A DNA stretch of 64,000 nt from Ophioceras dolichostomum (GCA_003049485.1 PYST01000022.1:1-64000); one strand, 5' to 3'; positions 12,864-26,160 are shown, counted from the stretch's first letter. The notes: a model not told the origin generated them from the letters alone. Program-made: numbers and translations.

Positions 12864-13070
12864 ATGTGCTTCGGCTTCTCATCGAGGCGTGGATACGGCG
12901 GAGGCTGCGGAGGCGGAGGGTATGGTCCCAGGCCTGTCTTCGCCGGCCCCGGGCCTAACTGCGGCGGCAGCGCCGCATATGGCGGAGGGTACGGGATGGG
13001 TCCAGGAGGGATGGGTGGCGGGTGTGGTGGGCGGAGGCGTCGGGGAGGCTGGGGTTGGGGAAGGTGGTGA
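12864..13070 (+). CDS. Glycine-rich mini-protein
   Basis: Single exon, 68 residues: MCFGFSSRR, then GGG/GYG-rich sequence with scattered Cys, Pro and Met, ending RRRRGGWGWGRW. There is no signal peptide or membrane helix. Fungi encode many short MC-starting, Gly-rich proteins of unknown role. The preceding 300 nt is pyrimidine-rich with a (CTAC)n tract, as expected of a fungal 5' leader. A GC-rich chance ORF cannot be excluded, since the opposite strand is also open here. Confidence 0.45.
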   Translation: MCFGFSSRRGYGGGCGGGGYGPRPVFAGPGPNCGGSAAYGGGYGMGPGGMGGGCGGRRRRGGWGWGRW

Positions 13071-14483
13071 GCTAGGTCTGGTATATGATGAGCTAGTAGA
13101 GGAGGACACGGCGTCGTCGTCGAGGGATGTATATTGATGACAGGCACTTCAGTTTTACGCCGCGCCACCCACTAAACAGTTTGCCTGAGCGTTTGGTCGG
13201 AAGTGAAAGCACGCTATCTGAAGAACAGGGCAAGTTATACGAGGTCTTCTGGTGGCAAGGACTAAATAGAGCTCAGCGTGGAGGATAGGCTGTGAGAGGG
13301 GAGATGGCGGAGCCGCGACGTTCGACAAGCTGTGTAAACATCTAGCTGAAATGGAATCTATCTCACGATTTTGCCTAATCCATAAATGTACTTCAATATT
13401 CTTTGTGCTTTCTTGGTGTAGTTGTGGTCAGGGGCGATATCCCTCAGCCCCTGTCAGATTATAATCGCCGATCAATTTGTGGCTACCTAAGGTACCCACC
13501 TATGTAAACTCGGTATCATGAAGCTCAGGTAGACTTGACTTTACACAACCTAGGTAGGTAGTTCTTTGCATTCAACTGGTATCTCTAGTAACTGACTGTA
13601 TGCTCGCTCGCTGCGTTGCCTCGTTCTTCTTTTATTTACGCAACTGCCGAATCATCAAATCGACGACCTGATAAAGTTAACCACGCGTGCGAACGAGCAA
13701 ACATGGAGACGGATTGTAAAGCTGGGCGAGCAGCATACAACGGTGGTACTAGCAGCTAGTACGAAGCGTGTAAAACCCAAAATTGCGCGCCATTCTGAAT
13801 TGACCTAGTAAACAGAAGCAAGATGAAGATACATAACATTGTGTGAAGAGAAAGCGACAGCAATACTAACTGTGTCCCCCATAAATATGTGCAGATAGAA
13901 AGGACTGAATGATATAGGGGTCTGTTGGCTTTTTTCAACTTGCAACATCCGATTCGTGTGTGAGCAACGTAAAATATCGGCCTGAGAAGAAGGGAACCAG
14001 ATGAAACGAAGGAAATAGAGTTAAAAACTAGTCATAAAGAGTGGAACGGTGCGATGCACCTGGAGTGGAAATGGAAGGAGAAGGGATGTGAAAGTAGTTA
14101 GGTATTTGTTACGAGGGGAACGAAATGGTGTAGTGACGAGAAGGGAGCGGGATGACAAGGGGAGAAAAGTGTTCGAAGAAGTGGCAATCTCGATAACAAA
14201 GGAAAAGAATGGAGAGAAAGAAAATCATTGGAAGAAACGAAAAGAAGCAGAAAGGAGGGGAGGAAATTCCTAGCAGAGGGTACGGTGAAGGTACCTCGGC
14301 CATGTTCCAGCTCCCACCGCCCGAGCGACGAGAGGAAAGAGTTGGCACATCTTGACCTGAGATCCACGGTCCCAATCTATCCATCAGCTGCCAGCAGCCT
14401 GGTCCACAGAGGACCCCTCACACCTGCCAATCTTTTTCTTCCTCCTCTAGGTGACCCCCTTCTCCCGTGCAGTACACGCCTCA
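13071..14483. other. Intergenic
   Basis: No gene is supported. It includes TACCTAGGTA-like motifs at about 13484-13500 and 13548-13562, and an AG-rich purine stretch (about 14120-14280). ORFs there are low-complexity on both strands. Confidence 0.45.
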
Positions 14484-17400
14484 CTAAACAAAAGTGAAGC
14501 TATCCGTCATTAAATCCTGGATCAGAGAGTCGTCACCAAACTCCCTGAGCCAATCCGGCATGACGGGGCTGGCGTCGGTAATGTTAATGCCGTCCCCGGC
14601 CGCCGGCGCCGGCGCCTGCGGCTGGTGTTGTTCATTTTCCTGTTCCTTCGGTTGGCCCTGGCCCGATGGAGGTACCTAATCCCCAAGAGTACCCTGACAC
14701 CAGTACGTCTCCCAGTCACTCGGTGACGAAATCGAAGGGGTAGCTCCACCATTCAGAGTCGCGTGCCCATTGGTCTCAGTGAGTTGTCCGAGCGTTGCCA
14801 ACCCGCTCATAGCGGGCAACGTTGGGCAAGTCCCAGCAGCTGAGACGAAGCCGTTTGTTGGAGAAGTTGTAGTCGGCAGAGAAGTTGTAGTCGGCGTGGG
14901 AGTGATAGTCGGCGGCGGCGCGTTGGCAACCGCACTGACCGTCAGCGCTGGTCCCGGTGCCGGAGTGTCCTCATCGCTGTCCTACAGGAACTCAGAACAC
15001 ACCCACGCACGCAAGTCGAAGTCTTGCTCCGACACCACTCGGGGAGGCGGCGATCCCATCGTAGGACTGACCGTGTGGAAAGGTTGCGGAGCCGGGCGTG
15101 CCACCCCTGGGACGTGCAGGAGCTCGCCCGCGAGGTCAAATGGCTCGTGGTTCAGCTCGCCCGAGGTACCGATGGCGAGGGCTTTCTCCCTCGCCCCGGC
15201 TGTGAACGGGCTGCTCGAAGACGTCCCGGAGCGAGTCTCGCTGATCGTCGGTCCCTGTGGTGAGGAGGAGTCGGGGCTCCCGAACGGGTCCTCGATATCA
15301 TGTAGATGCAGCGCGGGTACGTTGCCGAGCTGGACGGAGAGACCGGCGGAGCCGCTCGCTACAGGGTCTTCAGCACCATTGGGCGGTATAGCAGCACCAC
15401 GGACGTCACCGAATTGGGCGCTCTTGGAGCCCTCTGAGCCCAATATGACGCCTGGAGGAGCGGCCGAGGCCACCGGGACGACCTCAATCGCATCCTCATA
15501 TTGGACGCCGTCGAAGGGATTCTCGCCGTACTCTTGCGAGTCCGGAGTGGTGTCCTCAGCAGAGGGGGCTGGGACCTCGCCGGACAGGTTAGATGCGGCA
15601 GGACTGTTCATAGAGGAAGTGGACTGTAGAGGTCGACGGTCGTCGTCCCTCGTTGTGTTAAGCTTGTTGGATCCATGTCCCGCATCTCCGAGGCTGTCGT
15701 CTTGGTCGCTAACGTCGTCGTCGTTGTCATCGTCGCGCGATAGGTCGATTATCTTGACGTTGGAGGGAAGGCGATAGGATGCAAGAGTGCTAAGAGCATC
15801 GGTCGACTTGGCCACAACGTATGCGTCTGCCTTTCGCGTTTCCTCTCTCTTGGAGCTTGTTCCGTGGGATGCTTTCCTCTTCTTGGAAGGTGGCTCCTCT
15901 TCTGATGACTTCCGTTTCCTCGAGGACTGCTGCTGCGTGTTGGGCGATCTCCCCGCCAAGGGTCCTTCAATAATTCTATGCTTGAAGACCATTGTGTGGG
16001 GCTTTGGCAGCCCTGCGTGGCAGCAGTCGTGGTCGCAATGTTTACCCTTCTTGGTCAAACCGCCGTTCGCGCAACGGTGGCCGCACATCCAGTTGCCGTT
16101 GGGAAGCCTAACAGAAAGGATTCGCTCCTTCTTATCCGTTGTCTTCGACCTCTCCATACCGTCCCTGTACAACAAATGAACGTCCGGAAACTCGTCGGTT
16201 GAATCGTAGCCCGAGGGAGAGAGAGTGGCAGGCCGCTTGTTCGTCGTAGCAGTCGCGGTCGTCGGGACTGATGCCTCGCTGCGTCCCGTTGACCCCGATG
16301 TCGCGGGGCTGCGGGGGCGGCTCTGGTGGCTGAGGCTCTCGGCTCCGGACCGTTGAAGCGTAGGCGATAGGCTGTTGTGGACTGGTTGGACAGGTGTCGA
16401 GGCATGGTAAGCAGGGGCATGGGGGGCTGACTGAGTCGACATCGAGACTTGATGCATCGGGGCGTTGTGGGAGGGTGGAGCAGATGCCCATGCTTGACGC
16501 GTGATGGGCAATGCGAACGACGTCGCAGGTAGGCCGTGGTGGACAGTCTGAGTGACCGAATTACCCGTCGAGTCGGAGCAAAAGACCCAGCAGACAACGC
16601 CGTCATCCATGCTGTCCATGGTCGCGGAGAATTTCTCTGCCATACCCAGCACTCCGCCATTCTTGCGCACTTGAAAGAGCTTCTCCTGCTTTTTGTGGAT
16701 GAGCTCGCCGTTCGAAGCTTTCTCAGCTGTGAAGGTGACAGTGCCGTCTAGCTTCGTGGTGGGCTTCAGCCTCTCGATCTTGCATTTGACGCGGGCTTCG
16801 AGCGTAATCGACCTCGAGGAAGCGCCGCCGAGGCGGGTGTTGGGCTCTGGCAGAATAGTGACATTCAGTGACAGCTTTGGGAGCTCGAGTGCGCTGTCCC
16901 GCACGTCTTTCCCAAACGGCGCCTGCCGGGTCGCGGCTTTATCGATATCGCTGGGGTGAGTCGTTGCCAGAGTGGCAATGTTCCTGATGTTTGCCTGGAC
17001 GAGCTTGCGCATGTAGACCGGGCCGATGTTGGAAATCTGCATAAGCTGCGTCGGCAAGTTGTCCCATCCACCGGCAGAAATCGACCGGAAGAGCTCTGAA
17101 GCGTTCCTGAACCCCACAGCATCGCTGCCCGCAGCCTTGCAGTCGGCGAGGCACAGCACGAGGGACCGGATGCGGTCAAGCGCAATTCTCTGGTCTGCGG
17201 CGTGATGGCGTGCCGCAACCGCACGCCGCAGCTCCGACGGAATTTCGACACCGCCGAGCCGTCCCTGGATCAAGATCGAGATCTTCTGCCACGGTTTGGA
17301 AATGGTGCCCTGGATCTTATATCGCATAAACTGCGACTCGTTCAGTTTCCGGTAAAAACCCCCCTCACCCATCTGGCCACGGAACCGCGCTTCCCTGAAA

Positions 17401-20157
17401 ACCTCAGAGTGGCAGAGGTTGTTCAGCTGTGACGGGTTAGTTCCAAGCTTTTGTTCTGAGGATGACGGGGTTAAAGGGATCATCGCTTACCATATCGTCT
17501 ATCGCAGCTGCTCGGGGGATTTGGAGGATGGCATGCATGGTCTCGAACCGAACGTTGTATTTGCACATCGCCTCGCCGTATGGAGTGCACTTCAAGCCGT
17601 TGCTGGAAACAAGGCCCTCATCACGCAGACATTTGATGCTGCGTTCGCAAATACTCTCCAGCTTCTCTTGAAGCGGTCGTGACTGGTCCCCCGGCACGGC
17701 TTGCTCGTAGTACGCTGGGTTGCGCTGAAGTCGGACAGCGAGGAAGGTTCCCGCTAACCAGTTCACGGCGGCAAGCAGAGTGGCAACGGTCCCCAAGTCG
17801 ATTTCGGTTAGGAGATGTTCGATCAGATTGAGATGCAGGGTGCTCTCGAGATCCTGTTGGCTGGAGTCCATATGTTCGTACCGTCCTCGTTGTGCGGGCG
17901 TCGTGATAATGACGGCCTTGGCGCTGGTATCGTGCTGGGGACGTCCTGCCCGACCCAGCATCTGCAGGACCTCGACGTCGCCATACTCCTGGAGTATCTG
18001 ATTCTCATAGGACATTGTTCCCTTCAGAACCACTGTGTGACAAGGAAGATTGACGCCGACCGCGAGGGTTGATGTACAGCAGATCACATGCAGGTTGCCC
18101 TCCTTGTAGCTGCTCTCTATCGCTTGGCGGTCGGCCAAGTCAAGTCCGGCGTGATGAAAGGCGACTCCGCAATCGACAAGCCTTGATAGCGCCTGATTGA
18201 GGACCACTACTCTTTGTGCGGGCTTCGGCCACATCCTTTGGTTGTGCGTGGCCTTCGACCAGATTCCCGCGATGACCTCTGCCGTGTTTTCGCAGCTTTG
18301 CCGGGTAAGACAGAAGATGAGCATCGGCTTGCTGGGGGGGCAATGTTTTGCGAGAATTTTCCCAAGCGAGTTGTCCACTTGTTTATCGAAACCCCACGCA
18401 TTGTCGGGGAGGCCCCACGGCAGCGTGACTATCTCAGTCTGTAGGGGGACCGGGCGTGACTCGCTGCCGAACGTCTCTCGGAGGGCAGGCAACCTCGGGG
18501 ATGCCTTGTTGAGACCCAGCCACACGGCGACATCTTTCGAGTTGGCTATGGTGGCGCTCAGTGCAATGAAGCGAACCTGGGGCCGCATGGTCTTCATGCG
18601 ACTGACGACGGCCTCGAGGGCGGCACCGCGGACGTCTTTGAGGAAATGTACCTCGTCAATCAGGAAAAGCTCGACCAGATCCAAGAGTTTGCCATGGTCG
18701 GCCCGTCTTCTCGTAACTGACTCCCACTTCTCAGGTGTGGTCACGATGATGCTGGCCTTTCTAATTCGGTCCATCTCCGTAGGCGTGGTGTCACCCGTGA
18801 GCTCGGCGCACTGCAAGTCGACCGCCCGAAACTTGGCAGCCCAATCTTGATAGCGCTCTCTGCAAAGGGCCTTGGTCGGGGCTTGGTAGATGACTTTGAA
18901 GTTCCCGTTCTTCCACTTCGAGATAAGCCTGCAGATGGCGAGCTCCATGATGACAGTCTTCCCGCACCCCGTGGGAGCCGACACGACCAGGTTGTTATCT
19001 GACAGGTAGGCCGAGTTGAAGCAGCGGGATTGGACTTTGTTGAACAGGGGGTAAGGGAACAGCGGGCAGAGTTGCTCCGGCAGAACGTCACTCGGGCGGA
19101 GCTGACCCATTGCAACATCAGTGAGTTTTGTGTGGGCAAGGCTTTGTCGTCCCAAAGGAGTGAGACCAGAGCGAGGCGTGGCTCCAGAAGAGAACGACTG
19201 GACTTGCATCGGTACGTTTGGAGCGAGTGGATGAGGCATTGCCCGTGGCGGATGTGAGTGAGCCGCTGGGCCAGCTCTCAACATCGGACTTGAGACATCG
19301 TGTGTGACGTGCGCCGACGAGCCTAGGCTCGCGTTAACGCCGTCGAAGAAGTATGGTGAATCTGGTGATGTAGCTGCAAGTTAGCATCTTGATGAGAGAT
19401 CCAGTGTCCTTCGGGAATTAACTCGAAACCTACATGCAGGGTCCCTTGGAGTTTGCCCCGGCGACTGCTGCGAGGACATTGTGGGCAGCCCAAGCGCATC
19501 CTGGCTGCGAGACACAACAAACGAACTGGAGGCGGTGGGCGCTGGCACGCTTGCAGGGAAATGGCGAAGTGGGGCATACTGGTAGGCTGGAACTGGCTGA
19601 ATATTCGGAAGACACTGAGTCTGAGACGAATTTAGGGTTCCGATTGAGCCATCAGTGTTGCACGGGCTGGCAGTTTCGATTCCGAGAGGCCCGCTGGTTG
19701 TAGGGAGGTAGCACAAGGACTGATATGGGCCGGCCGAGGCTGCTTGGAGGAGGCCCCAGTCATGGAGGACGCCCCGGTCTTGGAGTCCGATAGGTTAGCA
19801 AGGGTTTAAGCCTCTAAAGGAGGAAGGGGAGCTCATGCACTCACTGAACTGGTCCAGGTCCGGGTCGACACGACTGTGGGCATGGATTTGACGGCTTGCG
19901 ATTGGTAGGGGCGCGCGAGGAATGTAGTCATTGGCGGACACGGAGCCGCTCAAGTTCTGTCCCAACAGAGGGCTGTCCGCGACTGGCATACGAGAAAGAG
20001 TGGGCTGAAGGTTATATACTGAGGGAGGGTGCTGATGCCCTGGATTGTTGCTCGACATCGCCATGGCCTTGGCGCGATCCGGCTGGCGCAGGAGTGAATC
20101 AGGCAGGTAGCCCGGATCAGGCTGATAACCGCCCCCCCGCGGATACCAGGAAGACAT
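14484..20157 (-). CDS. MER3: Meiotic DNA helicase MER3/HFM1
   Basis: Ski2-like superfamily-2 helicase that promotes crossovers by acting on recombination intermediates in meiotic prophase. Exons: 20157-19845, 19778-19434, 19373-17491, then 17426 onward, with introns of 66, 60 and 64 nt and matching phases. Read straight on, the frame stops at 14982 (1661 residues). Visible motifs are Walker A APTGCGKT (about residue 349), DEVH (about 457), SAT, and QMLGRAGRPQ (about 689). A Sec63-like domain with helix-hairpin-helix sequence follows. A Cys/His zinc motif (CGHRC..C.HDCC, about 1292-1320) is typical of fungal MER3. Downstream of the TAG at 14982 the same frame continues and ends in an acidic tail (PDWLREFGDDSLIQDL). 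Two further introns, 15071-14982 (90 nt, donor GTCAGT) and 14706-14569 (138 nt), would keep phase and give a 1751-residue protein ending at 14484. I prefer that model but the C-terminus is unproven. The N-terminal 220 residues are disordered. Confidence 0.92.
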
Positions 20158-21770
20158 GATTGACAAGTGATAGGCGTGTGTTGGACGCTCAGCAAATGGA
20201 CTCGGGGAGAGGCAGGCCTAGTGATAGATACAGGAGAACGGGAGAGTATTGTGGGAAGTGGGTTACAAAATGGGGTCAGAGAAGACGGAGTGGTTGAAGA
20301 TGTCGGTCGGTGCAGGACAAGGTGTTTGCCGATGCTTGGAAACTTTGTTGAGACAAAGATATAACAGGGGTGGAAGCCGCAAGCAAGCGACGTATTGATG
20401 CTTGGAGAGAGAGCCGACCGAGGGCAGCTTCTCTCGCGGTCGTTTGCCAAGTACCGAAGCGGCTTCAGTTGGATGATGGTGGGAAGAGAGGTTGAACAAG
20501 AGAAGGGGAGAGCTTCCGAAAGGGAGGAAGTTGGGCGGGCGAAGGGCAAAAAAAAATCAAAGCTGGCAGGTTGGCAGTGGCAGAATTGAAAAGTGTGCGG
20601 GTGGTCCTGGTGCCCAGGTTGGTTGAGAGCGGTCAGTGGTGAGGAGGAAGGTAGAATCGATCGGGTTCCTTCCTACTTGAGGTAGTTGAGTCAGGGGGTC
20701 GGTGGATTAGATTCACGTTGCACCTTCCGTTGTCACGTAAAATCAGTGTCGATGAGGGACGGCGTCGGTAACGCTGGCGGTTCAGTTGGCGATGGTCCGC
20801 CTAGATGGGCGACGGGAGAAATGTGTGTGATTATGATGCGACGGAAGCGAGATGTAAGAAAACAGGTACGGAGGAGTCGCAGACACAGGATGGGAGAAGA
20901 AACAACTATTAGTTAGCGCAGAGCCGCCAGAAATACAGTTCTAGCGATATAGATGTCATACCTCCTTTCTCCGATACCCTACGTAGCCTTGCATGCCCAA
21001 CCAGACAGACTTGCGCTGAACGGTCACCTCAGTGGCAAAAGGTGGTTGTCGCCGCCTCTGGTCAGTTCCCAGTTTTTACACTACGAAGGTAGCAGAGAAG
21101 ACAACACCACCTGGATGTTTATTTGGGTAGGGCAGCAGGCACTTGGTGGCTCGTTGCCGCTGAAGGGGCGGGACAATAGGAGGTATTATCTCAGTTGAGT
21201 TGTGATTAATTACCCTCTTGAGTTTTAGTCGAGAAGGAACTGCCTTAGCTGTGGACAACGTAGGGGCCCGCACGAACCCGCCGGATCACTACTCTGCTCC
21301 TGGCTCCCCGCCATGGTAGCGCGGCTGCAAAGACAAGATCCGTATTTCTCGTTGGCCCAGTCTTCATTCCACCGATCTTTCCTGTGACCTCAAGTCCAGG
21401 ATGTATCTGGATGAGAAACCAACCTAACCTGAACGCCCGGGTGTCTTTTTGGTTATTATCCACCAGATCCCCTTTGATTTTCCAATGCCAATGACGAAGG
21501 GAGCGTCTAATATGCCGGATATGTACCGCCTCCTCCTTATAGGGAGTAGGCGAAGAGACAGAGTTTGAAAGTAAATAGAAAGTCAACAAAAGAGAGGCCA
21601 CGATGCATGGCGGTTCCACTCCTCCCTCTCGGAGATGCTGGGTTCTATCCGCATGGCTGAAATTTCTATATATATATAAAAAAATGAACAATGACCGAAC
21701 AGCGGTTATGATCAGCACTTGTCACAATAGGCAACTGGTACTGGTGCTAGCGGCTGCAAACCTTCGCCCA
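20158..21770. other. Intergenic, MER3 promoter side and transporter 3' side
   Basis: This contains the upstream region of MER3 (minus strand) and the 3' flank of the minus-strand transporter gene. Several ORFs of 60-200 codons overlap one another without domains or splice signals; I see nothing else. Confidence 0.5.
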
Positions 21771-23570
21771 TCATTCATCTCGGTTTTTCTCTCTCGTCGG
21801 CTGAGCAGACCTGTTATGGTGTCTGAGTGGTGACGCAGGACGAGACGTCGACAGCCCCAATGCCTTGACCTCCAGGTGCTGGCTGGAGATGCCTTCATCG
21901 GCCGGTAGTAGCTGAGGGGTGAGCCGGGGCGTCGAGTCGATTGTTGTCTTCTCGTAGCTGACGATGCTGATGGGCGGCGGCCGACCCCGTTTCCGGTCCG
22001 GGCCGCTGTACAAGTAGGTCGCCAGCATGACAAGGGCGGTGCCGAGGAGGAACTGGGTTTGCTATTACGTCAGCACGAGAAGGTTCAAGAACATGAGGGA
22101 CGCCGTAGGTGGGAATGGAACAGGTGGGAAAGCTTCCTTACCGGAGAGTTAAACTCAAACCCAAAGAACCATACGCTGAACACGAAGCTAATCACGATGC
22201 TGATGCTAGTCGCGAAGTTCTTGGCGATATTGTCCGCATAGTGGATGCAGAGCGACGTCAACACGCCCCCTACGGCCTGGAAGACGACGGCGGTCCAGAC
22301 GACCCAATTGTAGCCGTCGAAGAAGCCGTGCTTCGCGATGTCGTTTCCGTCTTTCCATACCACGCCGACTAACAGCGCGGGAAAGAGCGAGTAGAACGAC
22401 AGCTGGATGTTGCGCGTCCAGACCGAGACGCGCGAGTCGGAGTCCTTCAGCACCTTCTCGAAGTACACGCCCGTCAGGCCCGACACGGCCGCGGCGATCA
22501 GCACGGCGCTGAGGCCGATGGAGTAGTTCATGATGGGCGCCGTGTCCAGGTCCTCCTTGATGCCCTGGTACGTTGCTGAGCGCTTGCCGAGCAGGCCGTT
22601 GCTGATCTCCGACACGGCCCTCTTGGTCAGCTCGCTGGCGACCTCGCCCATATTATTCGTGACCTGCCCCAGCTCGTGCACCGACCGGGGAAAGAAGTGG
22701 TCGCTGAAGTCGTGGATCATCATCGCGGAGTCCTTCGAGTTGGACGCCGGCAGCGACACCACCGATACGCCGATGGTTAGAAGCACTAGCGAGAACCATC
22801 TCTTGGGACTGAGCACCCGTCCCAGCATCACGACGCTGAAGAATGCCGTGGTGAGGATCTGTTCGCCGCAGAGTCAGCGCAACGTCCAAGCCTTGTTTCA
22901 CACACCCCCGATCTTCATCTATTTCCGCCTCTCGCACGAACCTTCAGCTGGTACAGGATCTGGAAGTGCACCGGATCCAGATTGCTGACCGCCACGTACA
23001 CCAGCGTGTTCTGCAGCGTGTAGAGTGTTGCTGGTATGGCCAATTTCCAACCATCGCCGGAGAACACCGAGTTATAGATCTGCTCGAAGAGCACCGTCGC
23101 CGGGGTCTGGGGAGCGAGACTGCGCGAGTTCTCGTAAATGCCGAAGGTGAGGCTGATGGCGAGCTTGATCACCTCGTTTAGGAAGACGGCCGTCGACGTG
23201 AAGTACCGGTGGTCGCCGTCTGGCGGCATCATTCGCGAGTAGTGCATTATCTGCCGCCATTTGTGTCAGCCTGGGTCGTTGAACGTTGCGCTTGCGCGGT
23301 GGTAAGGAGTCGCGGGAGACGGTCGCGCATTGAGGATGCTTCAGCAGGAGAAGGTGGTGTCGCGTACGAGTATTAAGGCGGAATTTTGGAATGTGAGCTA
23401 CGAAATCGGAGAGTAAAGCGCATATTGTTAGCATGGAACAACGAATTCCCCAACAGACTGGGCGCAAGAAGTGCTAAACTGCCTCTCACCGTAATCAGCG
23501 ACACCTGCTTCATGGGCATTCCGAACAGCGTCGGGCCCTTGGCCGCTGGCGGGGCCTCTCGGAGAGCCAT
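21771..23570 (-). CDS. Golgi nucleotide-sugar transporter (SLC35A / UDP-galactose type)
   Basis: Five exons: 23570-23490, 23397-23368, 23250-22942, 22858-22142 and 22061-21771. All junctions are phase 0 and total 475 residues. The second exon is only 30 nt. The protein exchanges a nucleotide sugar for the nucleoside monophosphate across the Golgi membrane. Family hallmarks are QVSLITLTFQNSAL-IL-IMHYSR near the N-terminus, NEVIKLAIS, the paired-helix segment LQNTLVYVAVSNLDPVHFQILYQLK, GVYFEKVLKD, and FATSISIVISFVFS near the C-terminus. About ten transmembrane helices are expected. A loop of about 70 residues (SNSKDSAMMIHDFSDHFFP onward) between helices is longer than usual, and the last 70 residues are a hydrophilic tail. 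UDP-galactose is the likeliest substrate by family, but the sequence does not settle it. Confidence 0.92.
23368..23397 (-). other. 30-nt microexon of the nucleotide-sugar transporter
   Basis: It encodes exactly ten residues (LTFQNSALIL), flanked by a TAG acceptor and a GTACGC donor. Without it the highly conserved QNSAL motif of this transporter family would be missing, which is strong support for the exon. Confidence 0.8.
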
Positions 23571-26160
23571 GGCTGGCTGATGATGATGACGTCTTTTCGC
23601 GATCGACGCGCGCCGCGGGTTGGAAGAAGATCGCACGCTGAGGAACAGAAGTCGGCCCCAGATGCTGGCCGCTGCAAAAACAGGAGTTTGCCGGTGTCAA
23701 TTCGCAAGTTCGAGGTCCAGCGCGGTGTCCGAAGTAGAATTGGATTGTAGCGAGTCTGTGTCGCTGGAATGTCGAAGTTGGGCGCGTGGGAGGTTTTCTT
23801 TTTTTTTTGGTGCCCTTCTTCCGCCTTTGCCAACAACAGCCGGCCGGGTCAGAAATCAGGAGGGCGAGGACCCGTCGCGTTGCTTCTGCCGGGATGGGTG
23901 TCCCACAGGTCCACCAACGTGATGCTACCACGTCACGTCGCCTTTTGCCCCTGGCTCGCTGCACCACCGCTCTTTCTTGCTTGCGTGCCAGCCGGTCTGG
24001 TCCTGCTCCAATCGCACACCGCAACGCACCTAGCACGAGAGAATGGTGCGAAAAGAAGGGGAGGGGGAAAACGCAAGAGAATGGAGCCCGATGGTCTTGG
24101 TCGTTCCTGACTCCCTGGGAAGAAGCATACGATTCCGCGCACGAGAAGAGAGAATTATGCGGCCATTAAGAGGTCAACCTCCCATAAAATCCGGCCAGAT
24201 CGTCTGGCGTTGTTGATCCGACAAGCTCAAAATTTGCCGGCGTCAATTCGGGTTCGAACCAGACTGCTCGACCGACCGGCCGACAGTCCGACAGTCGCCT
24301 CCGTCTGAGTCCTGTCAGATACCGTTAGCGACCCATCTTTTGGTTGTCAAAGTCCAAGAGCGATTTCCCTGCTCTTGCTGTCCTCCAGTTCGATGACACA
24401 ACCAGCCGAGAGCTCCATGCTTCCCGATCACTTTGACCAGCCCAAAGCTGCATCGGCGAGGCACGCCCCTCGTTCAAATGCCGGGCGAGCTGGTTTTTGC
24501 AGGTCTTGCGTCCTGATTCCCCAAGGTTGGTACAAGACATGCGAGTGCATCTTGGCCCGACCATCAGGCACCGTGGACCATACCCCACCACAAGATAGGG
24601 GGCAGATAGGAAGCTGATCGCTTGAGGCAAAAGCAAACCTCCGCCCGCGCCGGGCAGGAAGGTGATCTCGGCCGACCCCTTGTTTGTTTTGTGGCCCGCA
24701 AGTCCGATGGTATGGATGTCCTAAATTCAGAAACGGTCTGGACAGCGCCGGCCGTGGAAGTGTTTCTTCCTCACCTTTGTTTCGATGGCCAAGCCCGTGA
24801 CTCAGGGTCGAGTTTGCGACGAGAGCGGGGAAAGATTCAGGGCGAACCGAGCCGAGAGCAATGCGCTTCCGCTTGCAGGCAATGCAACATCCCCGAGAGA
24901 GCTGGAAGCAAGAATGGACGATGGTAACTTGAACCGTCGAGCTCTCCATCAACAAAGAGGCGGTCGGACCCTTAAATAACATCTCCTCACTTGCTCTCGA
25001 CCACTTTCGACCCCAACAGCTCCTCCCTCTGGCGGCCACGGCCAAATGGAGTGTGACCAACAACCGCTAAGAGATGCCATCTGCAACATGAGAGCAGAGA
25101 TTTTAGCTCCGCAGGCTAACTCTCTCTGATCCCTGTCCCGCTCTCTTCAAGACTTGCATCGCGACTGGGAAGCCGGAACATCTGGCCAGCGCTCTTGGCA
25201 TGTTGTCGGCATGAATTGAAGTCGACGAATCGGCAGTAAATACCCCAACTTTCGCAGACCACCTCACTGGCCGAACGGTATTTTTGGCATGTGTTGGCGA
25301 CCCCATGATCATTCCAGCAGGTCAACAACGCTACTACCTGAGCACACCCTTCCGATCGCCCGCCCGATCAAATTCATCAGTCGTTCATCAGTGAGAGGTG
25401 ATCACACGACAAGAGGGGCACCAATTTGAGGTTGCGTTCGAGTGCTGTCGGCTTTAGCTCTTCCCCGCCTTTTGGACCCCTAGCCAGCCGAGACTGACGC
25501 TTGCTCCCGCAGTCTCCCTCGCTCCGTTCCGCGCTAAATGCGCCCTGGCAACTGGGGAAGAGCCAAATATGGACTGGAGCTGGAACTCAAAGTCCTCTCC
25601 GCTTCGCCCTGCATCCATCCCGTCCATTCCATGTTCACGAAGCCGTTCTCCCTTGGTGGTTTGTGTGCTTACAGCCTCTCTGTCTGTCAGCTCGTCTCTT
25701 CACCTAGAGAGCTTCGTATGAATCATCAGGCACCAAGCTGCTTCAGGTCCTTATTCCTCTTGATGACTCCGCCAGCCCCATCTCAAGCCCCAGAACCGTA
25801 TTGCGAATCCACCCATGCTGCCGTACAATGGTCGAACTCTACACATTACAAGCTTGAGGGCTTGCGGATGCACTCTCCACACTTACCCCCGAATGGGCGC
25901 TTCCCAGCCTCGTCCGCCTCATCGTCATCACTTCCACTCTTCTACGGGATTGGGATGACCCACCTTCAAAGAGCTCGGCTTCGTTGGGAAGTGCCCCCAC
26001 GTGCGAATTCCCCAGCAGCAGTCCTTGGCTACCACGCTGGCGTTGGCATTTCATTATTCGACCCATTGGAATGACTGTTGGGGCTGGACGCGCCCGCGGT
26101 TGCCTCTCTTCAAAGCCGCAACGCTTTGCCCACGGCCCATCAGAACGTCTCCCCGTGGAA
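23571..26160. other. Long intergenic region
   Basis: About 2.6 kb between the transporter promoter and a tandem repeat. No ORF here shows a domain, plausible splice sites or consistent codon use; overlapping ORFs of 100-211 codons occur on both strands. An 11-base GGGTTCGAACC near 24250 resembles a tRNA B-box but no tRNA fold surrounds it. Confidence 0.5.

Noticed and set aside
14770..15777. 335-codon plus-strand ORF
   Set aside because: It is antisense to the last part of the MER3 gene. GC-rich third codon positions on the coding strand leave the opposite strand open; no domain is visible.
24245..24260. GGGTTCGAACC resembling a tRNA B-box
   Set aside because: No D-arm, anticodon arm or acceptor stem could be paired around it on either strand.
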